Positions 1 through 7,437 of a stretch of DNA of 27,844 nucleotides are shown here, piece after piece. A program made the position numbers and the translations under genes. Origin of the DNA: JAKQHY01 sp034429475 (GTDB lineage Bacteria > Chloroflexota > Anaerolineae > B4-G1 > SLSP01); the NCBI GenBank assembly GCA_034429475.1, contig DAOUGD010000209.1, forward strand, positions 1-27,844. Reading direction: 5' to 3'. A model generated the notes under the pieces. It saw nothing but the letters and a program-made list of their open reading frames with translations, made no database searches and was not told where the DNA came from. Within the stretch, counting starts at the first letter, position 1. The number at the start of each line of letters is the position of its first letter.

Positions 1-17
1 GCCGCGCGTAGCGCGGC
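1..17. repeat. Perfect GC hairpin at window edge
   Basis: A 7-bp perfect inverted repeat (GCCGCGC, 3-base loop GTA, GCGCGGC). It lies at the cut edge, so the upstream gene is unknown. It could be the stem of a transcript end, but no T-run follows on the plus strand. Confidence 0.4.
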
Positions 18-38
18 GACAAAAATCCCTTCTGAAAC

Positions 39-52
39 GCGGCTTCAGCCGC
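39..52. repeat. GCGGCT-AGCCGC short palindrome
   Basis: GCGGCT and AGCCGC flank a two-base loop (a realistic fold is a 5-bp stem with a TTCA tetraloop). It sits 30 bases before the methyltransferase start. Short palindromes of this kind are often dispersed REP-like elements, but only one copy is seen here. Confidence 0.35.
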
Positions 53-82
53 AACCGACCTCGTGACTTTAAGGAAAACGCT

Positions 83-1321
83 ATGAAAGATACTTTCGAC
101 GTCAAACTGGATTCTATGGCGCACGGCGGCGAAGCCATTGGCCGTTACGAAAACCGCGCGATTTTTGTACCCTACGCCATCCCCGGCGAGGTGGTGCGGG
201 TGCAAATCGAGGAGGACAAGGGCCGCTACGCTCGCGCCCGGCTGCTGGACGTATTGCAACCGTCGCCGGCGCGGGTGACGCCGCTATGCCCACACTTTGG
301 AGCGGACGCCTGCGGCGGTTGTCAGTTCCAGCACATTGACTACGCCGTGCAGGCGCAGCTCAAAGGGCTGATTGTGGTAGATCAATTCCGGCGGGTGGGC
401 AAGTTCCCGGAGCCGCCCATCCTGGAGCCGCTGCCCGACGAAGTCGGCTGGGAATATCGCAACCACGCGCTGTTCCGCCCCAACGCCGAGGGCCGGCTGG
501 GCTTCCTTTCGGCGCGCAGTCATGACGTGTACCCCGTGGACGACTGCCTGATTTTGCGCCCCCCTTTGCGCGATTTGTACCCCAAGTTAGGGACGGTCTA
601 TCCGGGGCTGGTGTGGATGGAACTGCGGGTAGGCACGGCGGAGGACGATTTGATGGTGGCGCTGCAAACGGAAGACGATGAGCCGCCGGCGTTAGAGGTG
701 GATTTTCCTCTCTCCATCGTCCAGATTTGCCAGGACGACGCCATCGCCCCGCTCATCGGCCTGGACTACATCACCGAGACGGTGTACGATCACCCCTTCA
801 CCATCTCGGCGACGAGTTTTTACCAGGTCAACTCGACACAGGCCATGCGGCTGGCGGAGCTGGTGATGGGTGCTTTGGATTTGCGCGGCAGCGAGAAGAC
901 GCTGGACGCTTATTGCGGCGTCGGGCTGTTCACGGCGTTTATGAGCGAGGAAGCCGCGTCCGTCGTCGGGATCGAAGCGCATCCCACCGCCGTCGCCGAC
1001 GCCCGCCGCAATCTGGCCGGCCGGGACAACGTGACAGTGCTGGAGGGGCTGGTGGAAGACCTGCTGCCCGACCTCGATGCGCCGCTGGACGCCGCCGTCG
1101 TAGACCCGCCGCGCACCGGCCTGGAACCAGAGGCATTGGATGCGTTGGTGGCCCACGGGCCGCGCCGGATCGCCTACGTCTCCTGCGATCCGGCGACGCT
1201 GGCCCGCGACGCGCAGCGATTGGTGCGGCAGGGCTACGCGCTGGAATGGGTGCAGCCGGTGGATATGTTCCCGCAGACCTTCCACATCGAATGTGTCGCG
1301 CTCTTCACGCGCCCGAAGTAA
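83..1321 (+). CDS. rlmD: 23S rRNA (uracil-C5)-methyltransferase, RlmD/TrmA family
   Basis: Predicted to methylate C5 of a uracil in 23S rRNA using S-adenosylmethionine. An N-terminal TRAM domain (about residues 1-59) is followed by four cysteines placed for the family's 4Fe-4S cluster (C69, C77, C80, C155). The Rossmann methyltransferase domain has the SAM loop DAYCGVG (about 275-281), DPPRTG (341-346), the catalytic cysteine in YVSCDP (C368) and the general base Glu in HIEC (E403). At 412 aa it has normal length and looks intact. The ATG is preceded by AAGGA at 71-75 with a 7-base spacer. The cluster cysteines favour RlmD-like over TrmA-like function. Whether the target is U1939, U747 or another uracil cannot be read from sequence. 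Confidence 0.9.
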   Translation: MKDTFDVKLDSMAHGGEAIGRYENRAIFVPYAIPGEVVRVQIEEDKGRYARARLLDVLQPSPARVTPLCPHFGADACGGCQFQHIDYAVQAQLKGLIVVDQFRRVGKFPEPPILEPLPDEVGWEYRNHALFRPNAEGRLGFLSARSHDVYPVDDCLILRPPLRDLYPKLGTVYPGLVWMELRVGTAEDDLMVALQTEDDEPPALEVDFPLSIVQICQDDAIAPLIGLDYITETVYDHPFTISATSFYQVNSTQAMRLAELVMGALDLRGSEKTLDAYCGVGLFTAFMSEEAASVVGIEAHPTAVADARRNLAGRDNVTVLEGLVEDLLPDLDAPLDAAVVDPPRTGLEPEALDALVAHGPRRIAYVSCDPATLARDAQRLVRQGYALEWVQPVDMFPQTFHIECVALFTRPK

Positions 1322-1354
1322 TAGAGTTATTCCTGAATAAGCGGCAGAGAAATT

Positions 1355-1428
1355 AGGACGCAGATAAACGCTGATGAACGCTGATTTTTAAAAAATTATC
1401 TGCGAAAATCTGCGAAAATCTGCGTCCT
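1355..1428. repeat. Palindromic dispersed repeat (ACGCAGAT/ATCTGCGT type)
   Basis: An 11-bp perfect inverted repeat (AGGACGCAGAT at 1355-1365, ATCTGCGTCCT at 1418-1428) encloses internal direct repeats: AACGCTGAT twice (1367-1375, 1377-1385) and ATCTGCG in three 10-base steps from 1398. It fills most of the 140-base gap between the methyltransferase and ABC genes. A degraded relative lies at 11991-12020. Repeats of this composition are dispersed in many environmental genomes (recalled, not searched). Confidence 0.65.
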
Positions 1429-1461
1429 GGTTGCTTTTTCTGTTATTGCGGAACAATTCCA

Positions 1462-2373
1462 ATGCTCGTTTACGACATCCAAAACGTCACGAAATATTAT
1501 CCCGGCCAGACGCGCCCGGCCAACCGGGACGTGTCGCTGCAAATCCACACGGGCGAAATCTTCGGCATCCTGGGCGACAACGGCGCGGGCAAGACGACGC
1601 TCATCCGGCAGATGATGAATCTGCTGCGCACCACATCAGGCGAGATCACGCTGTTTGGGCAGCCGGTGACGCGCGATCCCCTGTGGACGCCGCGCAATGT
1701 GGGCTACATGCCGCAGGAAAGCAGCTCGCTCAACTGCCTGACGGTGGGTGAGGCGCTGTACTACACCGCGCACCTGCGCGGGTTGCGTCGCGCAGAGGCG
1801 CAGGATGAGCGCGAATCTCTGCTGGACTTGTGGCAAATCCGCGAGATGCGCGACCAGTACAGCAACCGGCTTTCCGGCGGACAGCGGCGCCTGCTGCGCC
1901 TGGCTGTGGCGACGGTGGGCGCGCCGCCCGTGCTCATCCTCGACGAACCGACCAACGACCTCGATCCGCAGCGGCGCAAACGGGTGTGGGACGTGCTGCG
2001 CCGCCTCAACGCCGAGCGGGGGATGACGATCATCTTCATCACCCACGACGCCATCGAAGCCGAGAAGATCATCCAGCGCGTGGCGATCATGCGCGACGGT
2101 GCGCTAGCCGCCGTGGGCCGTCCCGCCGACCTCAAGCGCGCGGTGGACCAGAAATTGCGGCTGGAATTGTTCTGTTCGCCCGACGCGCCGCCGCATTTTC
2201 CGCCGCCCCTGACGCCGCACGAGGTGCAGCCCGGCCGCTGGACGGTGTTGGTGGAGCGACAGGCAGCGTCGGCGGTGTTGGGGCAGCTCGATTTGACGCA
2301 GGTAGACGATTTTCGCCTGTATTCGGCCACATTGGAGGATTTGTATTTGCACTATGCCGCCGTCCCCGCGTAA
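1462..2373 (+). CDS. ABC-2 type transporter, ATP-binding protein
   Basis: ATPase subunit of an exporter. All nucleotide-binding motifs are present: Walker A GDNGAGKT (residues 38-45), Q-loop Q85, signature LSGGQ (137-141), Walker B LILDEP with E162, and the switch His in ITHD (H195). The roughly 90 residues after the ATPase core form a C-terminal extension typical of drug- or lipid-export ATPases. The gene overlaps the permease downstream by 20 bases, so the two are probably translationally coupled and form one transporter. The substrate cannot be inferred. The ribosome-binding site before the ATG is weak, and the gene follows a palindromic repeat. Confidence 0.92.
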   Translation: MLVYDIQNVTKYYPGQTRPANRDVSLQIHTGEIFGILGDNGAGKTTLIRQMMNLLRTTSGEITLFGQPVTRDPLWTPRNVGYMPQESSSLNCLTVGEALYYTAHLRGLRRAEAQDERESLLDLWQIREMRDQYSNRLSGGQRRLLRLAVATVGAPPVLILDEPTNDLDPQRRKRVWDVLRRLNAERGMTIIFITHDAIEAEKIIQRVAIMRDGALAAVGRPADLKRAVDQKLRLELFCSPDAPPHFPPPLTPHEVQPGRWTVLVERQAASAVLGQLDLTQVDDFRLYSATLEDLYLHYAAVPA

Positions 2374-3121
2374 CTCACAGCCCTTTCTTGTCCAGTTGGG
2401 CGACTTGTTCCTGATCGAGCTGACCAACTGGCGCTGGTCGTGGCGATCGATGTTGCTGACGGCCACTATCACGCCGCTGTTCGGCATCATCGCGTTGGGC
2501 ATCTTCGCCCGCGATTCCGGCCCGTCCACCCTGGCTTACGTGCTGACCGGCAACCTCGTCCTCTCGCTGCTGTTCGGCGCGATGGACAAAGTGCAAAGCC
2601 GCTTCACCTACATGCGCGTCGTGGGCGCGCTGGATTATTTCGCCGCGCTGCCCATCCAACGCTACAGCCTCATTCTGGCGGTGGCAGTGGCGTTCTTCCT
2701 GCTTTCGCTGCCCTCCCTGCTGGCGACGCTGGGCGTGGGTGCGCTGCTGCTCAACTTATCGCTGCACCTGCACCCCTTGTTGCTGATCGTGATCCCGGTG
2801 TGCGCCCTGTCGCTGGCAGGACTTGGGGCGTTCATCGGCGTGACCGTGCGCGATCCACACGAGGGTGGCTCATTGAGCCTGTTGGTGACGCTCGTGCTGG
2901 CTGGGTTGGGGCCGGTGGCCGTCCCGCCGGAGCGGCTGCCGGGCATCTTCCTCATCCTGGGGCGCTTCAGCCCGGCGACGTATGCCGCCTCGGCGCTGCG
3001 CCAAGTGATCCTCGGTCCGGTCACACTCCACCTCTGGCTCGACCTGGGCGTGCTCATTGCTTTCGCCGTCGCCTTCCTCTGGCTGGTGGGATGGAAGATG
3101 GACTGGCGCGGGACAAGTTAG
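2354..3121 (+). CDS. ABC-2 type transporter, permease protein
   Basis: Integral membrane partner of the ATPase encoded just upstream. The 255 residues contain about six hydrophobic segments (roughly 33-52, 63-80, 106-131, 136-156, 172-192 and 226-246) and a cytoplasmic N-terminus rich in Trp and Arg, as in the ABC-2 family. Length is normal for an ABC-2 permease. The start overlaps the last codons of the ATPase gene, and an internal start would cut into the N-terminal helix. The cargo is unknown. ABC-2 pairs of this type export antibiotics, lipids or polysaccharides. Confidence 0.85.
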   Translation: MPPSPRNSQPFLVQLGDLFLIELTNWRWSWRSMLLTATITPLFGIIALGIFARDSGPSTLAYVLTGNLVLSLLFGAMDKVQSRFTYMRVVGALDYFAALPIQRYSLILAVAVAFFLLSLPSLLATLGVGALLLNLSLHLHPLLLIVIPVCALSLAGLGAFIGVTVRDPHEGGSLSLLVTLVLAGLGPVAVPPERLPGIFLILGRFSPATYAASALRQVILGPVTLHLWLDLGVLIAFAVAFLWLVGWKMDWRGTS

Positions 3122-3134
3122 ATAAAAATTTTCA

Positions 3135-3198
3135 CCACAAAGGACACGAAGGGCACAAAGTTTCTCTTTTTTCTCTGTGTGCTCTGTGTACTCTGTGG
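3135..3198. repeat. Imperfect palindrome of the CACAAAGG/CACGAAGG dispersed repeat family
   Basis: Two 26-base arms (3135-3160 and 3173-3198) are imperfect inverted copies, each built of steps such as ACACGAAGG or CTCTGTGTG, around a T/C-rich loop. Translated in one frame it gives the familiar spurious peptide FHHKGHEGHK, and on the other strand EYTEHTEKK. These are recalled as artefact peptides from this widespread repeat. It occupies the gap between the ABC permease and the acetyltransferase. Confidence 0.75.
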
Positions 3199-3219
3199 CT
3201 ATCTTCAAGGGAGCCACCT

Positions 3220-3762
3220 TTGCAACTAGAAACCCCGCGTTTATATTTACGTGAATATACCGCCGAGGATTGGCCGGCGGTGCTGGCGTATCAATCCGAT
3301 CCGCGTTATCTGCGCTACTATGAATGGGAGAAGCGCAGTCCGCGCGATGTGCGCGCGTTCCTCAAGAAGCTGATCGAGTGGCAGACGGCGCGGCCGCGCA
3401 TCAAGTTTCAGTTTGCGGTGATGCTACGAGTGGAAGACCGGCTGATCGGCTCGTGCGGCATCCGCCGGCAGACGCTCGACGCGGTGGAGGCCGACATCGG
3501 CTACGAGATCGCGCCGGACCTGTGGGGACAGGGCCTCGCCACCGAAGCGGCGCGCGCGCTGCTGGCCTTCGGCTTCGACGACCTCAACGTCCACCGCATC
3601 TGGGCGCGCTGCGTGGCCGGCAATGCGGCTTCGGCGCGGGTGATGGAAAAGGTGGGAATGCAGTACGAGGGTCGGATGCGCGAGAACGAGTGGTTCAAAA
3701 ACCGCTGGTGGGACACGCTGGTGTATGGCATTTTGGAGCAGGAGTGGCGGGGAGCGAGTTAG
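3220..3762 (+). CDS. GNAT family N-acetyltransferase (RimJ/RimL-like)
   Basis: Transfers an acetyl group from acetyl-CoA to an amine. The acceptor is unknown, but the RimJ/RimL-like layout suggests a protein N-terminus or small molecule. The beginning MQLETPRLYLREYTAEDW matches the family's N-terminal strand. The acetyl-CoA loop is GQGLATEA (about 103-110), followed by HRIWARC and the C-terminal motif NAASARVMEKVGM (135-147). Start choice: TTG at 3220 has a clear AAGGGAG at 3207-3213 with 6-base spacing. Extending the frame upstream runs through the palindromic repeat and out of frame through the permease, so that extension is rejected. At 180 aa it is normal length. Its stop codon lies inside a tandem 7-mer repeat. 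Confidence 0.85.
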   Translation: MQLETPRLYLREYTAEDWPAVLAYQSDPRYLRYYEWEKRSPRDVRAFLKKLIEWQTARPRIKFQFAVMLRVEDRLIGSCGIRRQTLDAVEADIGYEIAPDLWGQGLATEAARALLAFGFDDLNVHRIWARCVAGNAASARVMEKVGMQYEGRMRENEWFKNRWWDTLVYGILEQEWRGAS

Positions 3763-3798
3763 GAGTTAGGAGTTAGGAGTTAGGAGTTAGGAGACAGG
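3757..3798 (+). repeat. AGTTAGG tandem repeat, five perfect copies plus one variant
   Basis: Five exact head-to-tail copies of AGTTAGG (3757-3791) and one variant AGACAGG (3792-3798). The first copy contains the acetyltransferase stop TAG, and the last unit grades into the AGGAGGG ribosome-binding site of the next gene. Slippage could change the spacing between the two genes without altering either protein. Confidence 0.9.
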
Positions 3799-3809
3799 AG
3801 GGTATGACA

Positions 3810-4643
3810 ATGAACACAATTCCTTTGTATCAGGTAGACGCCTTTACGGCGACGGCTTTCAAAGGCAACCCGGCGGCGGTGTGCCTGCTGGATGAACCCT
3901 TGCCGGACGCGCTGATGGCGTCCATCGCGCTGGAGATGAACCTGTCGGAGACGGCGTTTGTGCGGCGGCTGGCGGACGCGCCGTGGGCCGACTGCACGCG
4001 CTTCTCGCTGCGGTGGTTCACCCCGGCGACGGAAGTGCGGCTGTGCGGCCACGCGACGTTGGGCACGGCGGCGGCGCTCTTCATGGAAGTCGGCGTGCGG
4101 GCCGACGCGGTGACGTTTGAGACGTTGAGCGGCGACCTCATCGCCCGACGATCTGCCGAGGGGATCGTGCTCGACTTCCCGCGCAACCAGGTGATTCCCT
4201 GCGCCGCGCCGGAGGACGTGCTGGCGACCTTGGGCGTGACTGCGGCGGTGGAGGCGGCGCGCGGGGACAAGTCCCGCAGCCTGCTGCTGCGCCTCGCGGA
4301 CGCGGCAACGGTGCGCGCGCTGCGCCCCGACTTCAGCGCGCTGGTCAACGCGCCCGGCATGGCAGGCTACCGCGGCTTGATGGTCACGGCGGCCGGCGAT
4401 CCGCCCTACGATTTCACCTCGCGCTACTTCGGGCCGTGGGTGGGCATCAACGAGGACCCCGTCACCGGCTCGGCGCACACGCTGCTCACGCCCTACTGGG
4501 CGGAACGGCTAGGGAAGTCGGAGATGCGCGCGTATCAGGCGTCGGCGCGCGGCGGCGAGTTGACGGTGCGGCTCGCCGGCGCAGACCGCGTGGAACTCGT
4601 CGGGCAGGCGGTGGTGGTGTTGCAAGGCGCATTGCGCCTTTAG
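3810..4643 (+). CDS. PhzF family phenazine biosynthesis-like protein (isomerase/epimerase)
   Basis: A diaminopimelate-epimerase-fold protein. The N-terminus IPLYQVDAFTATAFKGNPAAV, the active-site glutamate in NLSETAF (about E47), the CGHATLG motif (about 86-92) and the C-terminal DPVTGSAHTLL are family hallmarks. Family members include PhzF isomerase, but most are of unknown substrate, and no phenazine genes are nearby. ATG at 3810 is chosen because AGGAGGG (3796-3802) then has 7-base spacing; the in-frame ATG at 3804 would leave one base. At 277 aa the protein is full length. It may be co-transcribed with the acetyltransferase 47 bases upstream. Confidence 0.88.
   Translation: MNTIPLYQVDAFTATAFKGNPAAVCLLDEPLPDALMASIALEMNLSETAFVRRLADAPWADCTRFSLRWFTPATEVRLCGHATLGTAAALFMEVGVRADAVTFETLSGDLIARRSAEGIVLDFPRNQVIPCAAPEDVLATLGVTAAVEAARGDKSRSLLLRLADAATVRALRPDFSALVNAPGMAGYRGLMVTAAGDPPYDFTSRYFGPWVGINEDPVTGSAHTLLTPYWAERLGKSEMRAYQASARGGELTVRLAGADRVELVGQAVVVLQGALRL
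4624..4640 (+). other. 8-bp inverted repeat at the end of the PhzF-like gene
   Basis: AAGGCGCA and TGCGCCTT are perfect inverted repeats around one T (as RNA, 6 bp with a 5-base loop). They cover the final codons before the TAG at 4641. No U-run follows, so intrinsic termination is doubtful. Confidence 0.3.
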
Positions 4644-4648
4644 GGGGT

Positions 4649-4677
4649 TTGACTTCAATACTAAATCATTATAGGAT
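4649..4677 (+). promoter_or_regulatory. Sigma70-type promoter for the kinase operon
   Basis: TTGACT (4649-4654), a 17-base spacer and TAGGAT (4672-4677) match 5/6 and 4/6 of the sigma70 consensus with ideal spacing. The stretch is AT-rich in a GC-rich background and directly precedes the three-gene kinase block. Predicted transcription start is about 4684, giving a leader of roughly 75 bases. Confidence 0.6.
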
Positions 4678-4757
4678 ACCTGTAGAGCACATTATTGATT
4701 TCGACCGCCAGCCACACGCAAAGACACAATGGCGATGGGTCATTGAGACCGCAAACA

Positions 4758-7436
4758 ATGTCTATGAGTGAGACCGCCGTATACATTCATCCGCCGCGCC
4801 CCACCATCGGGGTGTTGCTGGATAGCCTGGAATACAGCTATCAACACACCCTCTGGACGAGCATGGCCGCTTGCGCGCGCCGCCTGGATGTCAACCTGCT
4901 GTGCTTTGTGGGACAGCGGTTGGGCACGGAGCGCCCGTATGCGGCGCAAACCAATGCCGTTTATACCCTCGCTAACGCGGAGACCGTGGACGGCATCATC
5001 GTGGTCGCCGGCACCCTGGGTATGGGATTAACGCAGGAGGCGATGCTGGCGTTTTGCCGACACTATGTCGGGCTGCCTTTAGTCAGCGTAGGGCCGGTGT
5101 TGCAGGGCATCCCCAGTGTGGGCGTCAATAATTACCAGGGGATGTATACCCTGGTCTCACATCTCATTGAAACGCACCACTACCGTCACATTGCCTTCGT
5201 CCCCAAACCGGGAGGACTGCAAGAGGCCGACGTGCGCTATCAAGCGTATGGCGCGGCGCTGATGGATCATGGGCTGCCGGTGGATTTACGCCTGGTCGCG
5301 CCCAGCACCTATTACCAACATCCCCGCGCCGTCATTGACTTGTTTTTGAACGAGCGGCGCTTGCAGCCAGGGCGAGACCTGGAAGCCATCGTCGCGGTAG
5401 ACGACTACATGGCGATCCCCTTGCTGGAAGAGTTACAGGCGCGGGGGGACGCCATCCCAACCAACATTGCGGTGGTCGGTTTTGATGATAGCCCGGAAAG
5501 CCGCTATGTCATGCCTGCCCTGACGACGGTGAGGCAACCGGTGGAACAGTTGGGGGTGAAGGCGGTGGAAACCGCGTTGGCTTTACTGCGCCACGAAGCG
5601 GTTCCTACCCAGGTGGAGTTGGCGACAGAGCTGGTCGTGCGGGCATCCTGCGGTTGCCCGGCGGCCACAGCCTCCCCACAAACGGCGGACCCGCTTGAAT
5701 TCTCGGCACTGCATCGCGCCGATTTTCGCTATCTGGTGCAGACGTTGCTGGCAACGTTCAACCTTGCCGATTTGGTAGTGCAGTTGGCGGACAGACTGCC
5801 CCATCTGGGTATTCCGGCGGCCTATCTGGCACTGTACGCCGACGCCACGCAGTCGCGGTTGTTGGCCGGCACGGTTCCTGAAAGTGGGCAGTTCGTCCCG
5901 ACTGAGACACTTTTCCCGGCCCGGCAGTTGCTACCAGCAACCTTCTTTCCCGCAAAACAATGCACCTTGCTGATCTACCCGCTGAATTTCCGCGAAGAGT
6001 TGTTGGGATTCGGGGTTTTGGCCGCCGATGTACGAGTGCGGGACATCCACATTTACGAAATCCTGAGCAGTATCCTCAGCAGCGTGATAAAAGGCGCCCT
6101 GCTGTGGGATGCGCAACGCGCCGCTCAGCGCGAGTTGCAAGCAGCCTATGCGGAAGTCGAACAGCGCGTCGCCGAGCGCACTGCCGAGCTGCAACACGAA
6201 ATCGCCGGGCATCGGCGCACCGCCGAGGCGCTGGCGCAAGAACAGGCGTTGATGCGCACTCTGATGGACACCACCCCCGATCATATCTATTTCAAAGACC
6301 GGGAAAGTCGTTTTATCCGCATGAACCGCGCGCAAGCACAACGATTTGGCCTGGACGCCCCGGAGGAGGCGCTCGGCAAGACCGACTTCGACTTTTTCTC
6401 AGAGGAACACGCGCAACAAGCCTACCACGACGAACAGGAAATCATCCGCACCGGCGAACCGATTGTAGGCGCCGAGGAGAAGGAAACCTGGCCCGATGGC
6501 AGTGTCTCGTGGGTGCTGAGCACCAAAATGCCCTTGCGCGACGAAACCGGCGCCATTGTCGGCACCTTCGGTATCTCGCGTGACATTACGACCCGCAAAC
6601 AGGCGGAAGCCGCCATGCTCCAGTCGGCCAAAATGGCGAGCGTGGGCAGCCTGGCAGCCGGCGTCGCGCACGAGATCAACAACCCGCTGACCGCTATGAT
6701 GCAAAGCGCGCAAGTCCTGGAAATGGCGTTGGACACCCAACGCCCGTTGACGCGCGATCGCCTGGTTACGGCCGGCATAGACCCCGACGCGCTGGCGCAC
6801 TACCTGGAAACGCGCCGGTTGCGGGAATATCTCTCCGGCATCCGCGACAGCGGCGCGCGCGCCGCGAAGATCGTCGCCGACCTGTTAAGTTTTTCGCGCC
6901 ACAGCGCCTCACGCATTGCCCCGCACAACCTCAACCGCCTGTTAGAGCAAACGCTGGCGTTGAGCGCAACGGATTATGACCTGAACCAGCGCTACGATTT
7001 CCGCGACATAGACGTGGTGTTAGCGTTGGCGGATAATGTGCCCGAGGTGAACTGCGATGGGCAACAAATTCAACAAGTGATCCTCCACTTATTGCGCAAT
7101 GCGGCTCGCGCTATGGGTACGAAAAAATTATCCGGCGGGCCATCAGGCTATAGCCCCCGCTTGATTCTGCGCACCCGGCCCTGGGATGAGCCAGGCAGCT
7201 CCGACCGTGGGGCGCGACTGGAGGTGGAGGACAACGGCCCCGGCATCCCGGAGGCGCAGCGGGCGCACCTGTTTGAGCCGTTCATCACCACCAGAGAGGT
7301 GGGAGAAGGCGTCGGCATGGGTCTGTGGCTGTGCTGGACCATCGTCGTGGAACGGCACAAGGGCCATTTGACCCTGGAGATCCCCGAAACAGGCGGCGCG
7401 CGCTTTGTCATCACCCTGCCCCAAGGAATCCCCTAA
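4758..7436 (+). CDS. Soluble hybrid sensor: LacI/GalR-type ligand domain, GAF-like, PAS, histidine kinase
   Basis: Residues about 15-300 form a periplasmic-binding-like domain of LacI/GalR type (start PTIGVLLDSL, VGVNNYQGMY, IVAVDDYMAI, NIAVVGFDDSPES, TTVRQPVEQLG), ending in RASCGC as in LacI-type sensors fused to signalling outputs. There is no helix-turn-helix in front, no signal peptide and no membrane segment, so it should sense a cytoplasmic ligand. A GAF-like region (about 320-450), a coiled coil (450-500) and a PAS domain (497-612) follow. The kinase core has phosphoacceptor H638 in VAHEINNP, an N-box NLLRNAAR-like segment, DNGPGIP and GVGMGLW. The start is ambiguous (ATG 4758 or 4764; TTG 4695 is less likely) and the ribosome site is weak. 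It is first in a three-gene operon. The ligand is unknown. Confidence 0.85.
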   Translation: MSMSETAVYIHPPRPTIGVLLDSLEYSYQHTLWTSMAACARRLDVNLLCFVGQRLGTERPYAAQTNAVYTLANAETVDGIIVVAGTLGMGLTQEAMLAFCRHYVGLPLVSVGPVLQGIPSVGVNNYQGMYTLVSHLIETHHYRHIAFVPKPGGLQEADVRYQAYGAALMDHGLPVDLRLVAPSTYYQHPRAVIDLFLNERRLQPGRDLEAIVAVDDYMAIPLLEELQARGDAIPTNIAVVGFDDSPESRYVMPALTTVRQPVEQLGVKAVETALALLRHEAVPTQVELATELVVRASCGCPAATASPQTADPLEFSALHRADFRYLVQTLLATFNLADLVVQLADRLPHLGIPAAYLALYADATQSRLLAGTVPESGQFVPTETLFPARQLLPATFFPAKQCTLLIYPLNFREELLGFGVLAADVRVRDIHIYEILSSILSSVIKGALLWDAQRAAQRELQAAYAEVEQRVAERTAELQHEIAGHRRTAEALAQEQALMRTLMDTTPDHIYFKDRESRFIRMNRAQAQRFGLDAPEEALGKTDFDFFSEEHAQQAYHDEQEIIRTGEPIVGAEEKETWPDGSVSWVLSTKMPLRDETGAIVGTFGISRDITTRKQAEAAMLQSAKMASVGSLAAGVAHEINNPLTAMMQSAQVLEMALDTQRPLTRDRLVTAGIDPDALAHYLETRRLREYLSGIRDSGARAAKIVADLLSFSRHSASRIAPHNLNRLLEQTLALSATDYDLNQRYDFRDIDVVLALADNVPEVNCDGQQIQQVILHLLRNAARAMGTKKLSGGPSGYSPRLILRTRPWDEPGSSDRGARLEVEDNGPGIPEAQRAHLFEPFITTREVGEGVGMGLWLCWTIVVERHKGHLTLEIPETGGARFVITLPQGIP

Positions 7437-7437
7437 G

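Noticed and set aside
2440..3219. Upstream extension of the acetyltransferase frame to 2440
   Set aside because: It runs out of frame through the ABC permease and through the palindromic repeat at 3135-3198. TTG 3220 has a good ribosome site and the family's N-terminus.
4624..4640. Intrinsic terminator after the PhzF-family gene
   Set aside because: The stem is good but there is no T-run after it, so it is only listed as an inverted repeat.
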